Of a DNA stretch of 64,000 nt, positions 23,522 to 34,453 are shown piece by piece (position 1 is the stretch's first letter; each line of letters begins with the position of its first letter). The translations under genes were made by a program, and so were the position numbers. The notes below the pieces were generated by a model, which was not told where the DNA came from, searched no databases, and was given only the letters and a program-made list of their open reading frames with translations. The stretch comes from Brachionus plicatilis. Lineage: Eukaryota; Rotifera; Eurotatoria; Ploima; Brachionidae. The DNA is taken from NCBI GenBank assembly GCA_010279815.1, contig QEOQ01000573.1, positions 913,271-977,270 of the forward strand, given 5' to 3'.

Positions 23522-23804
23522 CAGAGTTGTTTAAAAATCCCAAAGAAAAGTTCAAGTCATTAAAAAAAAATTCCAAGGTCCAGAATTTTTTTTTTAAATT
23601 TTCTAGATCAGGCTTCATATCAAAAAATTTATATACTCTTGGGTTGTCTAATGCAATAGATTTGCCATATATCAGAATTTTGTTGCAATTTTTGCATTAA
23701 TTTCTTCTCAGTATTCAAAATTTTAAAATCTTGACTTGGACTTTGATAAAAAAAAAGTCCGGACTTGGACTTGACTTGAGACTTGTGCTTTTTAAACAAC
23801 TCTG
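23522..23804. mobile_element. hAT-type MITE, member A of the CAGAGTTG family
   Basis: Starts CAGAGTTGTTTAAAAATC and ends with the inverse GCTTTTTAAACAACTCTG. The flanks GAAAAAAA and GAAAAACA look like an 8-bp target duplication with one change. The subterminal regions repeat GTCCAAGTC/GACTTGGAC motifs. The middle (CTAGATCAGGCTTCATATC...) is shared with the member at 30826-31177. Confidence 0.75.
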
Positions 23805-24186
23805 GAAAAACATATCAAAAATTTTGAGTAGTCTAAAAAAAATTTTCAGGTTTTTTTATCAGTATTTTAGTTAATGTTTTTTTATTATTTTTTGAATTAA
23901 ATTAGGAAAAAAAAATTGATAAACTTTATTGGATTTTTTTTAATTTTAATTTTTAAAAGTGGAAATAAGTCTAGTAAACATCATTGCTATTCTAGTTTTA
24001 AATTAAAAAAATTTTTTTAAAAAAATTTCAAAATAAAATTATTAAATGTTTCACCAAATGAATGAAAGATCAATTAATCGACTAAAAAATATTTTATTAA
24101 ATTTAGTTTTAAAACAACAACTCTAATCTAATCTAATGAGATTTATAATACTATTTAAAAACACTGAGTCCAGCTTTATTGTTTAT

Positions 24187-25104
24187 TTATTTGTTATATG
24201 AATACTCAACAGTCAACAAAACGATTGTAATCAAAGGAAAATAATTGACATAAAATAAAGTTTCGATAGTCATAAATGCTATTGTTTCATAAACTCCAGT
24301 TAAATAAATAATATGGATAATACCTGCCAGCACAGATAGTTTATTTATTTTTAAATTTTTTACCATAAAGACAATCGCTACTAAATCTGTTATCAAAAGC
24401 GGGAAAGTCCTGAAAAACTTGGACTTTTCCAAAACACTAAATCCTAGACAATATTGCATCATTAGAATTAATTGAAAGGAATAGCCTGTAAATTTGTCGA
24501 TAAACAAATAGTTGTTCCACGTACCAAAAATGTTCATATGCTTTGAAATACTTATGGCGATAAAGTAAAGCCAAAGTAAAAGCGAAAAACATTCGATTAT
24601 AAATCTTCCAGATGAATTACTTCCAATAACTGAAGTAAGTGAAAAAACAAGTACTGGAATAAATGAATATAGTATAAGTTCATAATTGCTCCATGTCAAA
24701 GCTTTAACTAGAATAGGTTTTATCATGGAATCAGATATTTTCGTATTGTTGGTAAAAAACTTTAAGCTGTTCAGCAATGTTTCAATGTTGTTTTTTGAAT
24801 AACTTTTTTTATAATCTTGTTCAAGATTTACATTCTTTTGCTTAATTACTTCAAATTTCTTTTCTAATTCTTGCATGCTTTTGTTAAGATTGTCAACTTT
24901 ATCTATTCTGGCTTGAAGGTACCCATTATAATCATTTTCTATATCAATTTTTTCTCTAATCTGTTTATTAATTTTGATTAGATTCTGTATATTCATATCC
25001 ATAGTTAAGAGCTGGTCCTTTTTAGAGTCATCAACACTTATTTTTGATACGTAATTTAGATAATCATCTGACATGAATTGTAATTCCTGATTTTTGTCGG
25101 ACAT
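24187..25104 (-). CDS. Unrecognised coiled-coil multi-pass membrane protein
   Basis: Single uninterrupted frame of 305 codons. Residues about 27-100 are strongly charged with heptad-like spacing of Leu/Ile (INKQIREKIDIEN, DKVDNLNKSMQELEKKFEVI), predicting a cytosolic coiled coil. From residue 141 there are about six hydrophobic spans (141-160, 167-186, then four up to residue 300) with very short loops, ending EYSYNK. There is no signal peptide. I do not recognise the family. Despite its location in a repeat-rich region, the frame is intact over 0.9 kb and the segment is not repeated in the window, so I judge it a real host gene. Start chosen as the first ATG of the frame. Confidence 0.65.
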   Translation of the reverse strand: MSDKNQELQFMSDDYLNYVSKISVDDSKKDQLLTMDMNIQNLIKINKQIREKIDIENDYNGYLQARIDKVDNLNKSMQELEKKFEVIKQKNVNLEQDYKKSYSKNNIETLLNSLKFFTNNTKISDSMIKPILVKALTWSNYELILYSFIPVLVFSLTSVIGSNSSGRFIIECFSLLLWLYFIAISISKHMNIFGTWNNYLFIDKFTGYSFQLILMMQYCLGFSVLEKSKFFRTFPLLITDLVAIVFMVKNLKINKLSVLAGIIHIIYLTGVYETIAFMTIETLFYVNYFPLITIVLLTVEYSYNK

Positions 25105-25798
25105 TTTCTTCGTTTAATCTGAAAATCGTTAAGAAATTTATTTTTATTAAAATCAAGTCGAGTTTAGCAAAGAATTATTTTTAAAAAATTGCTATAAAAT
25201 AAATTTTTGTTTCTCCTGGTAACAATTAAGGAAGTTAGAAATTGCTAAGAAACAAAATTTATTTTTATTTAAAATAAAATTCTGCATTTTACACTATGTA
25301 CATAAAAAATTTTTGTCTCTTGTAAATTTTCTATTCTTTATTTTAAGCTTAATATCAAATTTATCCAAAGGAAAAGACTGAATATGATTTATTACAATAG
25401 AATATAGAAAAAATTAAGAATTTTATTTTCTTTTTGTTTTGTTTTTATCATTATTGTTAAAGTTTTTTTTGATAAAATTATTATGTGAACAAAAATTAGC
25501 TAAATAAAATTGATTAAAATAGCATCACTAAAAAAATTTCGAAAAATTAAGAGAAGTTTATGATAAAATAACATAATGCAGAGTCATATTTTCATTCTAA
25601 AAAAATAATTTTTAACAACTTGTTTGTTATATCCTCAAGAAGGCCATTTTAATAGGAGGTTATTAATAAATATGATTAAACAAAAAGGAGCTCAGGTTGA
25701 ACTCTAGATGTAAATATAAACTCGTGATAATTTCTTATTAATTAAAAATGAAAAAGTTGTGTATTTCTAAAAATTTTTGTCAATATTTAAAAATTTTG

Positions 25799-25990
25799 TC
25801 AATAATAATTTTCATTCTGTAAAAACCCAGTTGCAATAGCTTTGGCTTCATCTGCTATTAAAATTTCTGGTTTAAAATCATAATTGTAAACATTTTTTAG
25901 TTGCTTTTTTGGTGCTGAAAATTTAAACTCGAAATTCAAATCTCCAGTCTCTATTGAACAAATACTAATACCTTTAACTTCTTGCACTCG
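25799..25990 (-). pseudogene. MULE-transposase-like fragment, copy 1
   Basis: Encodes FEFKFSAPKKQLKNVYNYDF followed by KPEILIADEAKAIATGF, resembling the MULE transposase segment P-x-(I/V)LxADxAxAIxxGF around the second catalytic Asp. The fragment is short and lacks the CWAH region. It belongs to the same repeat block as the tRNA at 26335 and recurs, inverted, at 35700. Confidence 0.45.
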
Positions 25991-26334
25991 GTTTGCAAAT
26001 CAAAATCTTTCCACAATAAATTAAGCTTTTTTATTCAATTTTATTTAAATTTTTTTAACTCGAAACTAAATATTGTTTAATATAATAAATTATTTTCAAC
26101 AAAACTAAATAAAAATAAACACAAAACTAATTAATTTCAACTTGTTAAGTAAATTTTTGTTGTCCAAAATAGAATTTTTATTATTTCAATAAAAAGTGAT
26201 TAATCACAACAGAATTTCGAATAAAGGTAATTAGCCTTTAAAGTGCTATTAAGTTAGCTAACTTTTTTCATACTAGAATTTTTTAAAATAGTAAGATAAC
26301 ATTTTTTAAATTATTTGAATTAGTTATTTCTTAA

Positions 26335-26408
26335 GCCCGGCTAGCTCAGTTGGTTAGAGCGTCGTGCTAATAACGCGAAGGTCGTGAGTTCGATCCTCCC
26401 GTTGGGCA
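26335..26408 (+). tRNA. tRNA-Ile (AAU), copy 2
   Basis: Identical over all 74 nt to copy 1, including the T-stem U-C mismatch, and followed by a T6 run. Upstream homology extends about 250 bp and matches the far side of copy 4 in inverted orientation. The body to about 26516 ends in GGTCCTTATTTTTTTT. Confidence 0.92.
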
Positions 26409-26818
26409 AATTTTTTGAAATTATTTCATTTAAAAATTTTTATTTTTCAACCAAAATGGTTGATTTGGATTAAGCCCCTTGATAGGAGCTGACCGTTATT
26501 GGTCCTTATTTTTTTTAATACATTGTTGCATTAAGTCTCAATCACTTAATATATTTATAGTATTAAGAATGTAATCGTGGTTGAATTTTTTTCATTAACT
26601 TTAAAATAAAAAATTCAAAAAAATTCAAATATTCAAAGAATGCAAGCAAATTATCCAAAAATTAATATTTTATTTAACTATTCTTTAAGATTTTTACTCT
26701 CAATCAGTTTGATATCCTAATGGATATTATTAGTTTCACTATAAAATTAAATGTTTTTATAATTTTTATTAAATCTAATTTTGTTAAAAACTACTAATCA
26801 CTATCGTTTAATTTATTA

Positions 26819-27042
26819 CTAAACATTAATTTTATCATTTTTATCATTTGTTAATTATTTCACCATTTTTTACCTTTTCAATCTTTCTTTTCAAGGGACC
26901 ATAATTTAGCGAAATTCTCAACATGATTACAGTAAATGGAAAAAAAATAGCCACAAATTTTGTCATTAAAATTTTTAGGGTGAGTTCTTTAATCAAATCT
27001 AGCTGTCCGTAGACCATTGAAAAATTGTGAAGTACTCCGATT
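26819..27042 (-). pseudogene. 3' fragment of the STEAP-like gene
   Basis: Inverted copy of 20529-20754: about 75 codons from NRSTS-like helix V start (IGVLHNFSM) to the stop, with a few substitutions and a small deletion. There is no upstream part, so it cannot be functional. It shows that the duplication postdates the gene. Confidence 0.85.
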
Positions 27043-27552
27043 AAAATTAATATTTTATTTTACTATTCATGAAGGTTTATATTCTCAATATGATTAATCT
27101 TATTTACAAAAATCTTTTTGATTAGAAAATTTTTTTTAGAAATTTTTGAAGTTTAAAATTTTAAAATTGAAATTATTTTAAATTTATATGTTTCAGACCA
27201 ACTATAAATGTTCCTTTTAAATGGTTAACAGTGGTCAATGCTCCTATCAAGGATCTTTTAAAAAATCAGCAATTTTTGTTAAAAAATATTGAAAAATAGA
27301 GAGAATTTTCAGAATAAGAAATTTAATCAAAAAGAAGAGAAAAAAATTTTAATAAAAAATGAAAATCCATCTTTTATGAAAAACTTCTTTTTGAAAAACT
27401 CGATATGGTTTACATTTTTTAAAAAGGAGAGAAAAAATAATAGATAAAACATTTAATTTCAATTGAATATTATGACTAATTTATTTCCTAATACAAATTT
27501 ACTTTTTTAAAAAAGTTTTAAAATGGATTTCTTATAAAAAATTTTTAATATA

Positions 27553-27612
27553 TGTTCAGCACTTATAACATGAAGGCCGTGAATACGATCCACCCTTTCG
27601 GAAAGGTTTTCT
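27553..27612 (+). pseudogene. Degenerate tRNA-Ile-derived sequence
   Basis: CACTTATAACATGAAGGCCG and TGAATACGATCCACCC align with the anticodon and T arms of tRNA-Ile; AAAGCCCCTTGATAGGAGC follows, as in the other units. It is the paralogue of the decayed copy at 21500. Confidence 0.6.
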
Positions 27613-28150
27613 TTTTCAATTTTAAATTCAAAAGCCCCTTGATAGGAGCATTGACCATGTTTGATCGTTGAATGATTATGCATTTAGTCAATAATTAATT
27701 TATGCAGTTAATTTCAATTTTTTAAAGTGATATTTTTTATTAACATTTTTAAATTTGAAATTAACATCTTTTATAAAAGTAAAAAATATCAAGAATAATT
27801 TTTAGAATTCAAAAATTTTATGAATAGTTCTAAAATCAAAAATATTTCATATAATATAACGTTTGGAAACTGCATTTAAAAAATTTGAAAAAAATCATAG
27901 CAAAATTTTTACTTGTAATTTTGGCCAAAAAAAAAATTATTTGCTAAATTAAATTAAGGATGTGAAAAATTGCTGATTGAAAGAAAAAATAATTGGATAA
28001 ATATTGTTAGCGGCTAATCACAGTAGTGAGAAGCTGGAATGCTACATAGTCTCTCTGGAGAAAATAATAATTAAAAGTCCTTAGTTTAAGTGTTAGTAAC
28101 TTAATTGTTGCTATTAGTTGTTACTTCATTAATAAAATAAAATAGAATAA

Positions 28151-28930
28151 NNNNNNNNNNNNNNNNNNNNNNNNNNNNNNNNNNNNNNNNNNNNNNNNNN
28201 NNNNNNNNNNNNNNNNNNNNNNNNNNNNNNNNNNNNNNNNNNNNNNNNNNNNNNNNNNNNNNNNNNNNNNNNNNNNNNNNNNNNNNNNNNNNNNNNNNNN
28301 NNNNNNNNNNNNNNNNNNNNNNNNNNNNNNNNNNNNNNNNNNNNNNNNNNNNNNNNNNNNNNNNNNNNNNNNNNNNNNNNNNNNNNNNNNNNNNNNNNNN
28401 NNNNNNNNNNNNNNNNNNNNNNNNNNNNNNNNNNNNNNNNNNNNNNNNNNNNNNNNNNNNNNNNNNNNNNNNNNNNNNNNNNNNNNNNNNNNNNNNNNNN
28501 NNNNNNNNNNNNNNNNNNNNNNNNNNNNNNNNNNNNNNNNNNNNNNNNNNNNNNNNNNNNNNNNNNNNNNNNNNNNNNNNNNNNNNNNNNNNNNNNNNNN
28601 NNNNNNNNNNNNNNNNNNNNNNNNNNNNNNNNNNNNNNNNNNNNNNNNNNNNNNNNNNNNNNNNNNNNNNNNNNNNNNNNNNNNNNNNNNNNNNNNNNNN
28701 NNNNNNNNNNNNNNNNNNNNNNNNNNNNNNNNNNNNNNNNNNNNNNNNNNNNNNNNNNNNNNNNNNNNNNNNNNNNNNNNNNNNNNNNNNNNNNNNNNNN
28801 NNNNNNNNNNNNNNNNNNNNNNNNNNNNNNNNNNNNNNNNNNNNNNNNNNNNNNNNNNNNNNNNNNNNNNNNNNNNNNNNNNNNNNNNNNNNNNNNNNNN
28901 NNNNNNNNNNNNNNNNNNNNNNNNNNNNNN
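28151..28930. other. Assembly gap (780 N)
   Basis: Undetermined bases. Frames drawn across it are meaningless. The left LTR copy enters the gap. Confidence 1.
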
Positions 28931-30200
28931 TACAAAAATTTATCAGATGCATCTGCAATGTCACCTACAACGGCAATACAAATTCCTTGAACTTGATTTC
29001 TTTGCTTCTGAATAATTCTCATTTGGTCAAGGAGAATGGTTAAATCGAAAGAACAAACAAACAAACTGGAAAATTATCCTTCGTTCAATTAATTTAAAAT
29101 CGAATTTTTAAATTCTATTAAATTTAAATTTTTTTATTTAGCGAACGAAAAGTTACAATTCAGTGGTGTAAGTGAATGGCTCAATTATTTAAATCTAAAT
29201 GATTTATGGGAAATTGAACTGTCAACGCTTTACATGAATGAACTGAACAAAATTTACAAACAATCTTTTAACAGCAGTGCAATTATCGAAATTTTGCAGC
29301 ATTCTGGCCAGAGCAGTCACTTGCAGCCCAATAAGTTCAAGTTGTGTAAAGAAAAAGCATTCAATTTTTCTCAAAAATCAGAACAGATCAATTCTTATCT
29401 GGAAACAATGGCCTTTGGAGCCGACTCTAGGTACACATCAGAAGAAGAGATAAAAAAAGATGGTCGACAATCAGCATTTTGAGGCTCAGAGTGAATTCAG
29501 CAACTTGGTCAATTTTGAACAAAAAAAAAATTTTTCGGAATTAAAATCGGAAAAAATTGGACAACATTATTGGTTCGGGATTCATTGAGCTCAAATTTCT
29601 CATTAATCAAACAGATGATTTTTTTTTGGCAAATTCACAGAGTACAAGTGGAGAAGATTTTTTTGTTTTAAAAAAAATTTGATGATCTACGGTTCACCAG
29701 GATCTGGCATTCGGTCAGTCATGGATACAATTCTAAGAACTAAACGCAATAAGACATTGAATCAGAAAAAAAAAAAAAAAAAAAAAAAAATTTGCGAGTG
29801 CTATGTAAAAATTTTAAAAGTAAATTTTGGCACATTTGGAGAGCAAATGGTCAGAACAAGAGGAGGAGTATTTCGGTTATAGAGAATTAGGTTTAGGGCA
29901 GAATTCCTTGCTTAATGGTAACAAAGTTTTTAGGGCGCTGGATCCGGCAGACCTAGTTGATGCGTCAACTATGGTAAACGAATGCAGTATGCCTTCGGTA
30001 GTGGACTACGAACAGCTACCTTCCCCCAAAGGGTCTGATCAGGCGTACCACAAGAGACCGAAGACGGTGAGTAACACCCAGTCCGCGAGCCTGGCATGCC
30101 ACCGTAGGAGACATAGCTGCAATTCGTAGAGAAAAAAAAAAATTGCAAGATTGGCAATTGGTGAAGCAATGAGGACATTGCTGTTTAAAACAAGAAGGAG
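28931..30200. other. Interior of the LTR element, mixed coding remnants
   Basis: Three open pieces, none recognised: 28931-29064 on the minus strand (QMRIIQKQRNQVQGICIAVV), 29234-29482 plus (82 aa, start MNELNKIYKQSF) and 29827-30129 plus (100 aa). 29680-29730 reads MIYGSPGSGIRSVMDTIL, like a P-loop whose Lys is replaced by Ile. A run of about 21 A lies at 29766-29789. Base composition of 29880-30130 is far less AT-rich than its surroundings, fitting foreign or retroelement sequence. Confidence 0.35.
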
Positions 30201-30825
30201 TGTGTTAGCGGCTAATCACAGTAGTGAGAAGCTGGAATGCTACATAGTCTCTCTGGAGAAAATAATAATTAAAAGTCCTTAGTTTAAGTGTTAGTAACTT
30301 AATTGTTGCTATTAGTTGTTACTTCATTAATAAAATAAAATAGAATAAAATACAAAATGTTGCTAAGCCTAATTTGTAACTTATAAGAAATACTCTTCGT
30401 ATAAATGGAACAAGACTTTTGGATAAATGTGAATGTGTATTCTTAAACTTAAATTTCGTAAGACATATTAATAAATTGTTCAAACAGCATTTTTCACTCT
30501 TTTATTATGAGCACCAACAAGTCGTTGACCGCACGTCAACAATATGTTAGCTGAACATTTTGATACCTTGATTAAACAATTGTTCAAAGGTAATCCTAAA
30601 TAAAAACGAAAGAAAAACTTCATGTTTATACATGATTGAAAATTTTCATGTATAGTTTTCAATCAAAATCTCCATTCTTTTTTTGTAAGATTTTTAAAAA
30701 TTAATTAACTAAGATAAAACTTAATGTAAAAATGGCCGCTAAATTTTTCTGCTTTATTTTTGTAAAAATAATTAAAAAAAAGTTTTTTGAAATATAATTT
30801 GAAATATTGAAATAAAAATTAATTA

Positions 30826-31177
30826 CAGAGTTGTTTAATAGTCCCAAAAAAAAGTCCAAGTCGAGACTTTTTTTTTTTCAAAAGTCCCACCAAAGACTTT
30901 AATTTTTTTTTAAATTTGCTAGATCAGGCTTCATATCAAAAAATTTATATACTCTTGGGTTGTCTAATGCAATAGATTTGAATTTTAGCATAAATTTCTT
31001 CTCTAGTATTCAAAATTTGAAAGTCTTGACTTGGACTTTTGAATGAAAATTTTTGAAAAAAAGTCCGGACTTGGACTCTTTAAAAAAAAAAATTCAAGTC
31101 TTTGGTGGGACTTTTGAAAAAAAAAAAGAGTCTGGACTTGGACTTGACTTGAGACTTGTGACTTTTAAACAACTCTG
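30826..31177. mobile_element. hAT-type MITE, member B of the CAGAGTTG family
   Basis: Starts CAGAGTTGTTTAATAGTC and ends GACTTTTAAACAACTCTG, flanked by ATTAATTA and ATTAATAA (8 bp, one difference). Subterminal repeats of AAGTCCAAGTC type lie in both arms. The interior matches member A. Confidence 0.75.
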
Positions 31178-32770
31178 ATTAATAATAATATTAAAATTTG
31201 ATTTCTTTCTAAGTTTTATTAAATAATTGAAAGTCTGAACAACACGCCATAAAAGTGTGTTAAAAAGATTTTGCGTGTGCTGGTTAGGTAGACCCTTAAA
31301 CAAACTATGATTGAATCATAATAATTAATTCTAATATAAGTTTTATTTCTCAACAAATCATATTAATTACTAGTAACTAATCAATTTTCTGTTAACAAAA
31401 TATTAATAATTAACGATTATTAAAAATTGATTAAACTAGCGGAAATTTTGAATAATGAATTGAATATTTCAATCTTCTTAACAATTAATCAATAATATTA
31501 AAATAATCGAAAGAGGCAATAAATATGCAGAGCGAAATCATTAAAATATTAAAATATTATTTATTAGAATTTTAATTCTTACTTAAGACTTAAGACTCAA
31601 ATCCCTAACTTTTAGAAAGACATTTTAAAATTCTTGTTCAAATGAACAAGATTGTGCATTATTTATTTATTAGTTTTATATCTGATCAGAGCAAAGCTTC
31701 TTCGGATCGTAAAAATTGTAAAATTAAAATAAAATTACAATAAAAAAATTGAAAAATGCATTACAGCTTCTAGATGTTTAAGTACTACACGGTTCGAAGA
31801 AATCTTGATTAACAAACCTCATGTAAGGCTTAGTCATGCATGATGCATAATTTTGCAGGGAGTTATATTTTATTTTAAGAAAAGAATTTTGAATTTATGG
31901 TGATTTCTTTTTATATTGGTAAGATTTTTTTTTTAATTCATCAATAAAACTTTAGTTAAAAAAGCCTAAAAATTTATTGTTTAGGATTCTTTTAATAATT
32001 TAGTTTTATTGTTAAAAAACAACAGAATAAAATTCAACATAATTGGAATTTAACTATGGTAAATATTTGATTTTTAACGCTGCACTATAAGCCCATGAAC
32101 TTGGTTTTGGTGCCTAAAAAAAATGGAACTTTCAGAGCTTAAGATGTTAAAGATGAAAATCTATGATCACGAAAGCGACTTAATGCCAAAATTTTCAATT
32201 TTTATTTGATAACTTTTTCAGCTTCGGGCTCTGATAAAGTTCATAACCTTATGATAAAAAATTTAACCCAAAATACTTTAAAAAAATTTTTTTATCTTTT
32301 TAGCTTAAGTTTTAGAGAAGGTGAATTTCTGGGCCGTTCGCGTTACGATTTTATTAGAACCGCTTTATCCCTTAAACTGTACCGGGTATCTTATTTATAT
32401 TTAGCTCGACACAGATAAAACAAATAAAAAAATAATAAAATAGTTTTAAACTTAAAATTTTGCTTTAATTTTAATTTGAAAAATTTCAGTCCCAAAATTC
32501 ATATTTTAAAAAAAACGCTCAAATTTTTTTCAGTCGGTATTTAGCGTCTCAAGAATAGTTTGGAGCAGAAGTGTAGTTTACAAATATATGTTTTAAAAAT
32601 TAGTCACTTTAACTCAGGCATCATTAAATTATTAAAACAAAAAAAATACTTCAATCGTAAAATAACAAATAATTTTGTTAATATGGTGTTCCTATAGGAA
32701 CATAAGAATATAATATTAAAACAGAAATCCGAGTCGATTTTAGACGACAATTTATTTTTATTCGACTCAA
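31178..32770. other. Intergenic, only short repeat tail seen
   Basis: No exon supported. Around 32402 the string TAGCTCGACACAGATAAAAC resembles the LINE-type 3' tail seen at 36552 and 53377. A 70-codon open frame at 32206 ends in this tail and looks like chance or LINE remnant. Confidence 0.4.
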
Positions 32771-33616
32771 ATGATGATAAACTATTTTTCTTCTAATTTT
32801 TATTTTAATTCTGTTTTAAAATTTTTCCTTTCCACTGTTGCCACAACTTTGATAATCAGTCTAAGTTTAGTAATATCAACTTATATATCTGGATTTAACG
32901 ACTACAATTTGAAGCATCCAGTTCATAAACAAAATTGTGAGTGTAGCTGTTGGGATGGATTTTTTCGTGGAGTCCATGCTCGTAAATCAAAGGATACTGA
33001 ATACAAAGTATTCTATTTTAACTTTGATCCTCAAATTATTTTTATTCTTTTTATATTATTAACATACGCCGAAATGCTGCGAATTTGTTTGATCAAAATT
33101 TTTGGCATGAAAAATTTAAAAGATGTTCGAATGTTAGTTTTATTAAATTTAATATTATCTATTTTCAGCAATTATTATGGCTCATGGAGTTTAATAAACT
33201 ATCTCAATGATAGAGATTATCGAATGATCAATTCACAATTGTTTTTTGCGATTACAGAACTCATTACTAGCTTTATTTATTACAAAAAGTTAAATAAATA
33301 TTCCAGTGAAAAAAACTTAAATCAAATTAATATTTGGGAAATTTATATTGTCTTGTTTGTGTCCATTTTGCACATTTTCATAGCTATTGGCGAAAAAATT
33401 TTATGGGGATTTTTTGTGAATGGTTCGACTACCAACTACAATAAATTAAGGGACTTAAATTTAATAATTAGTGATTTTTTTGGTCTTGTATTTAGTTTTT
33501 CCTGTTTGTACAAGCACAAGTTTAATTTTCAATCACATTTAAATATGTTAAAATTGGCATCTCTTTTTGATCTAATTTTGTACCTAATTTATAAATTTTT
33601 TTGCGAGTTTGAATAA
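32771..33616 (+). CDS. Unrecognised multi-pass membrane protein with CxCxCWDG motif
   Basis: Single-exon frame of 281 codons. TM1 is about residues 17-41. A loop with CECSCWDG (56-63), then FFRGVHARKSK, follows. Five further hydrophobic spans run at about 87-108, 120-145, 152-172, 190-215 and 235-255, the last followed by a C-terminal hydrophobic segment. The cysteine-rich loop between TM1 and TM2 and conserved-looking acidic/aromatic positions (NYYGSWSLINYLND) suggest a constrained protein. I cannot name the family. The frame is intact amid repeats, so I infer a host gene. A second ATG lies directly after the first, so the start could be one codon later. Confidence 0.65.
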   Translation: MMINYFSSNFYFNSVLKFFLSTVATTLIISLSLVISTYISGFNDYNLKHPVHKQNCECSCWDGFFRGVHARKSKDTEYKVFYFNFDPQIIFILFILLTYAEMLRICLIKIFGMKNLKDVRMLVLLNLILSIFSNYYGSWSLINYLNDRDYRMINSQLFFAITELITSFIYYKKLNKYSSEKNLNQINIWEIYIVLFVSILHIFIAIGEKILWGFFVNGSTTNYNKLRDLNLIISDFFGLVFSFSCLYKHKFNFQSHLNMLKLASLFDLILYLIYKFFCEFE

Positions 33617-34379
33617 TAATAAAATTTTAGACTGTAACTGGAGTAATCCTGCGATCAAAGGTTCTTGTTTGCCTTGTTTTGTCTGTTTTTTATTTTTTTA
33701 AAATTTTAATAAAAAACTAAAAAATTTGTCCTTTTTTCAGTGAATATTGAATAAAAATTCAAGAAATTCTATTTAATTATTAATTAGAGCTTCTGTAATA
33801 GTTTGTTAAATTTTGTTTTTCAAGTTAAATTTTGATCCTTTACGCAATTCTTTACCAAATGCCTCTAAAATTTAAATCTAAAATTGAATTTGATGGATCT
33901 TCTTTCTTCAAAAGTTGTTAATTTAAATTTTTACGTTTTGTTTATCAAAAAATATTTTGATTAAACAGCATAAAATAAAAATAATATCTGAGTTGGTTAT
34001 CCACAAAATAAAAATTGAATTAGAAAAACAAATTACTATTTTTATAATCAAAATATAAAAATTTTGTTTGGGTTTAATTTGAGAGACTCTTTTTTTTCGG
34101 GTAATTTTTATGGGTATGGTAAGGGTACCGACTTTTTCGGGTATTTGGGTGTAGGGTTGAATTAATCTCATTTTTTGATATAATTGATTTTAAAAAAATC
34201 TCTAGTAACCTAAACTATTCATTTAAAGTAAAAAAACTTCTCAAATTAAACCGAAACACCAGCAAATTGAGAGGAAATGTCTGGATTCAAATAAAAATCC
34301 CAGTCTTTAAGCTAAAAAAAATAATTAAATTGATCGCTGAAACAACACTAAAAAAAAACTTAAATAAGGTGCTTATGAA
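33617..34379. other. Intergenic, nothing recognised
   Basis: AT-rich sequence without a supported exon, downstream of the membrane-protein gene and before tRNA copy 3. Confidence 0.4.
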
Positions 34380-34453
34380 GCCCGGCTAGCTCAGTTGGTT
34401 AGAGCGTCGTGCTAATAACGCGAAGGTCGTGAGTTCGATCCTCCCGTTGGGCA
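34380..34453 (+). tRNA. tRNA-Ile (AAU), copy 3
   Basis: Identical 74-nt gene. Here upstream sequence is unlike the other copies apart from about 10 nt (CTTATGAA next to the tRNA), so the repeat boundary is effectively the tRNA 5' end. A T5 run follows. Confidence 0.92.

Larger units (their letters stand above)
28005..30350 (+). mobile_element. LTR retrotransposon remnant spanning the assembly gap
   Basis: 146 bp beginning TGTTAGCGGCTAATCAC occur identically at 28005-28150 (running into the gap) and at 30203-30348. The right copy is preceded by a purine-rich tract ACAAGAAGGAGTG, as expected of a polypurine tract before a 3' LTR. The last interior stretch reads TVGDIAAIRREKKKLQDWQL, then VKQ and a stop, a style typical of the end of retroelement pol genes. 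LTR length and the 3' end are not determined, and the gap hides most of the body. Confidence 0.6.

Noticed and set aside
28101..29064. Long minus-strand frames of 287 and 311 codons
   Set aside because: They exist only because the N run has no stop codons.
32206..32418. 70-codon plus-strand frame
   Set aside because: No domain, no clear start, and its end lies in a repeat tail.
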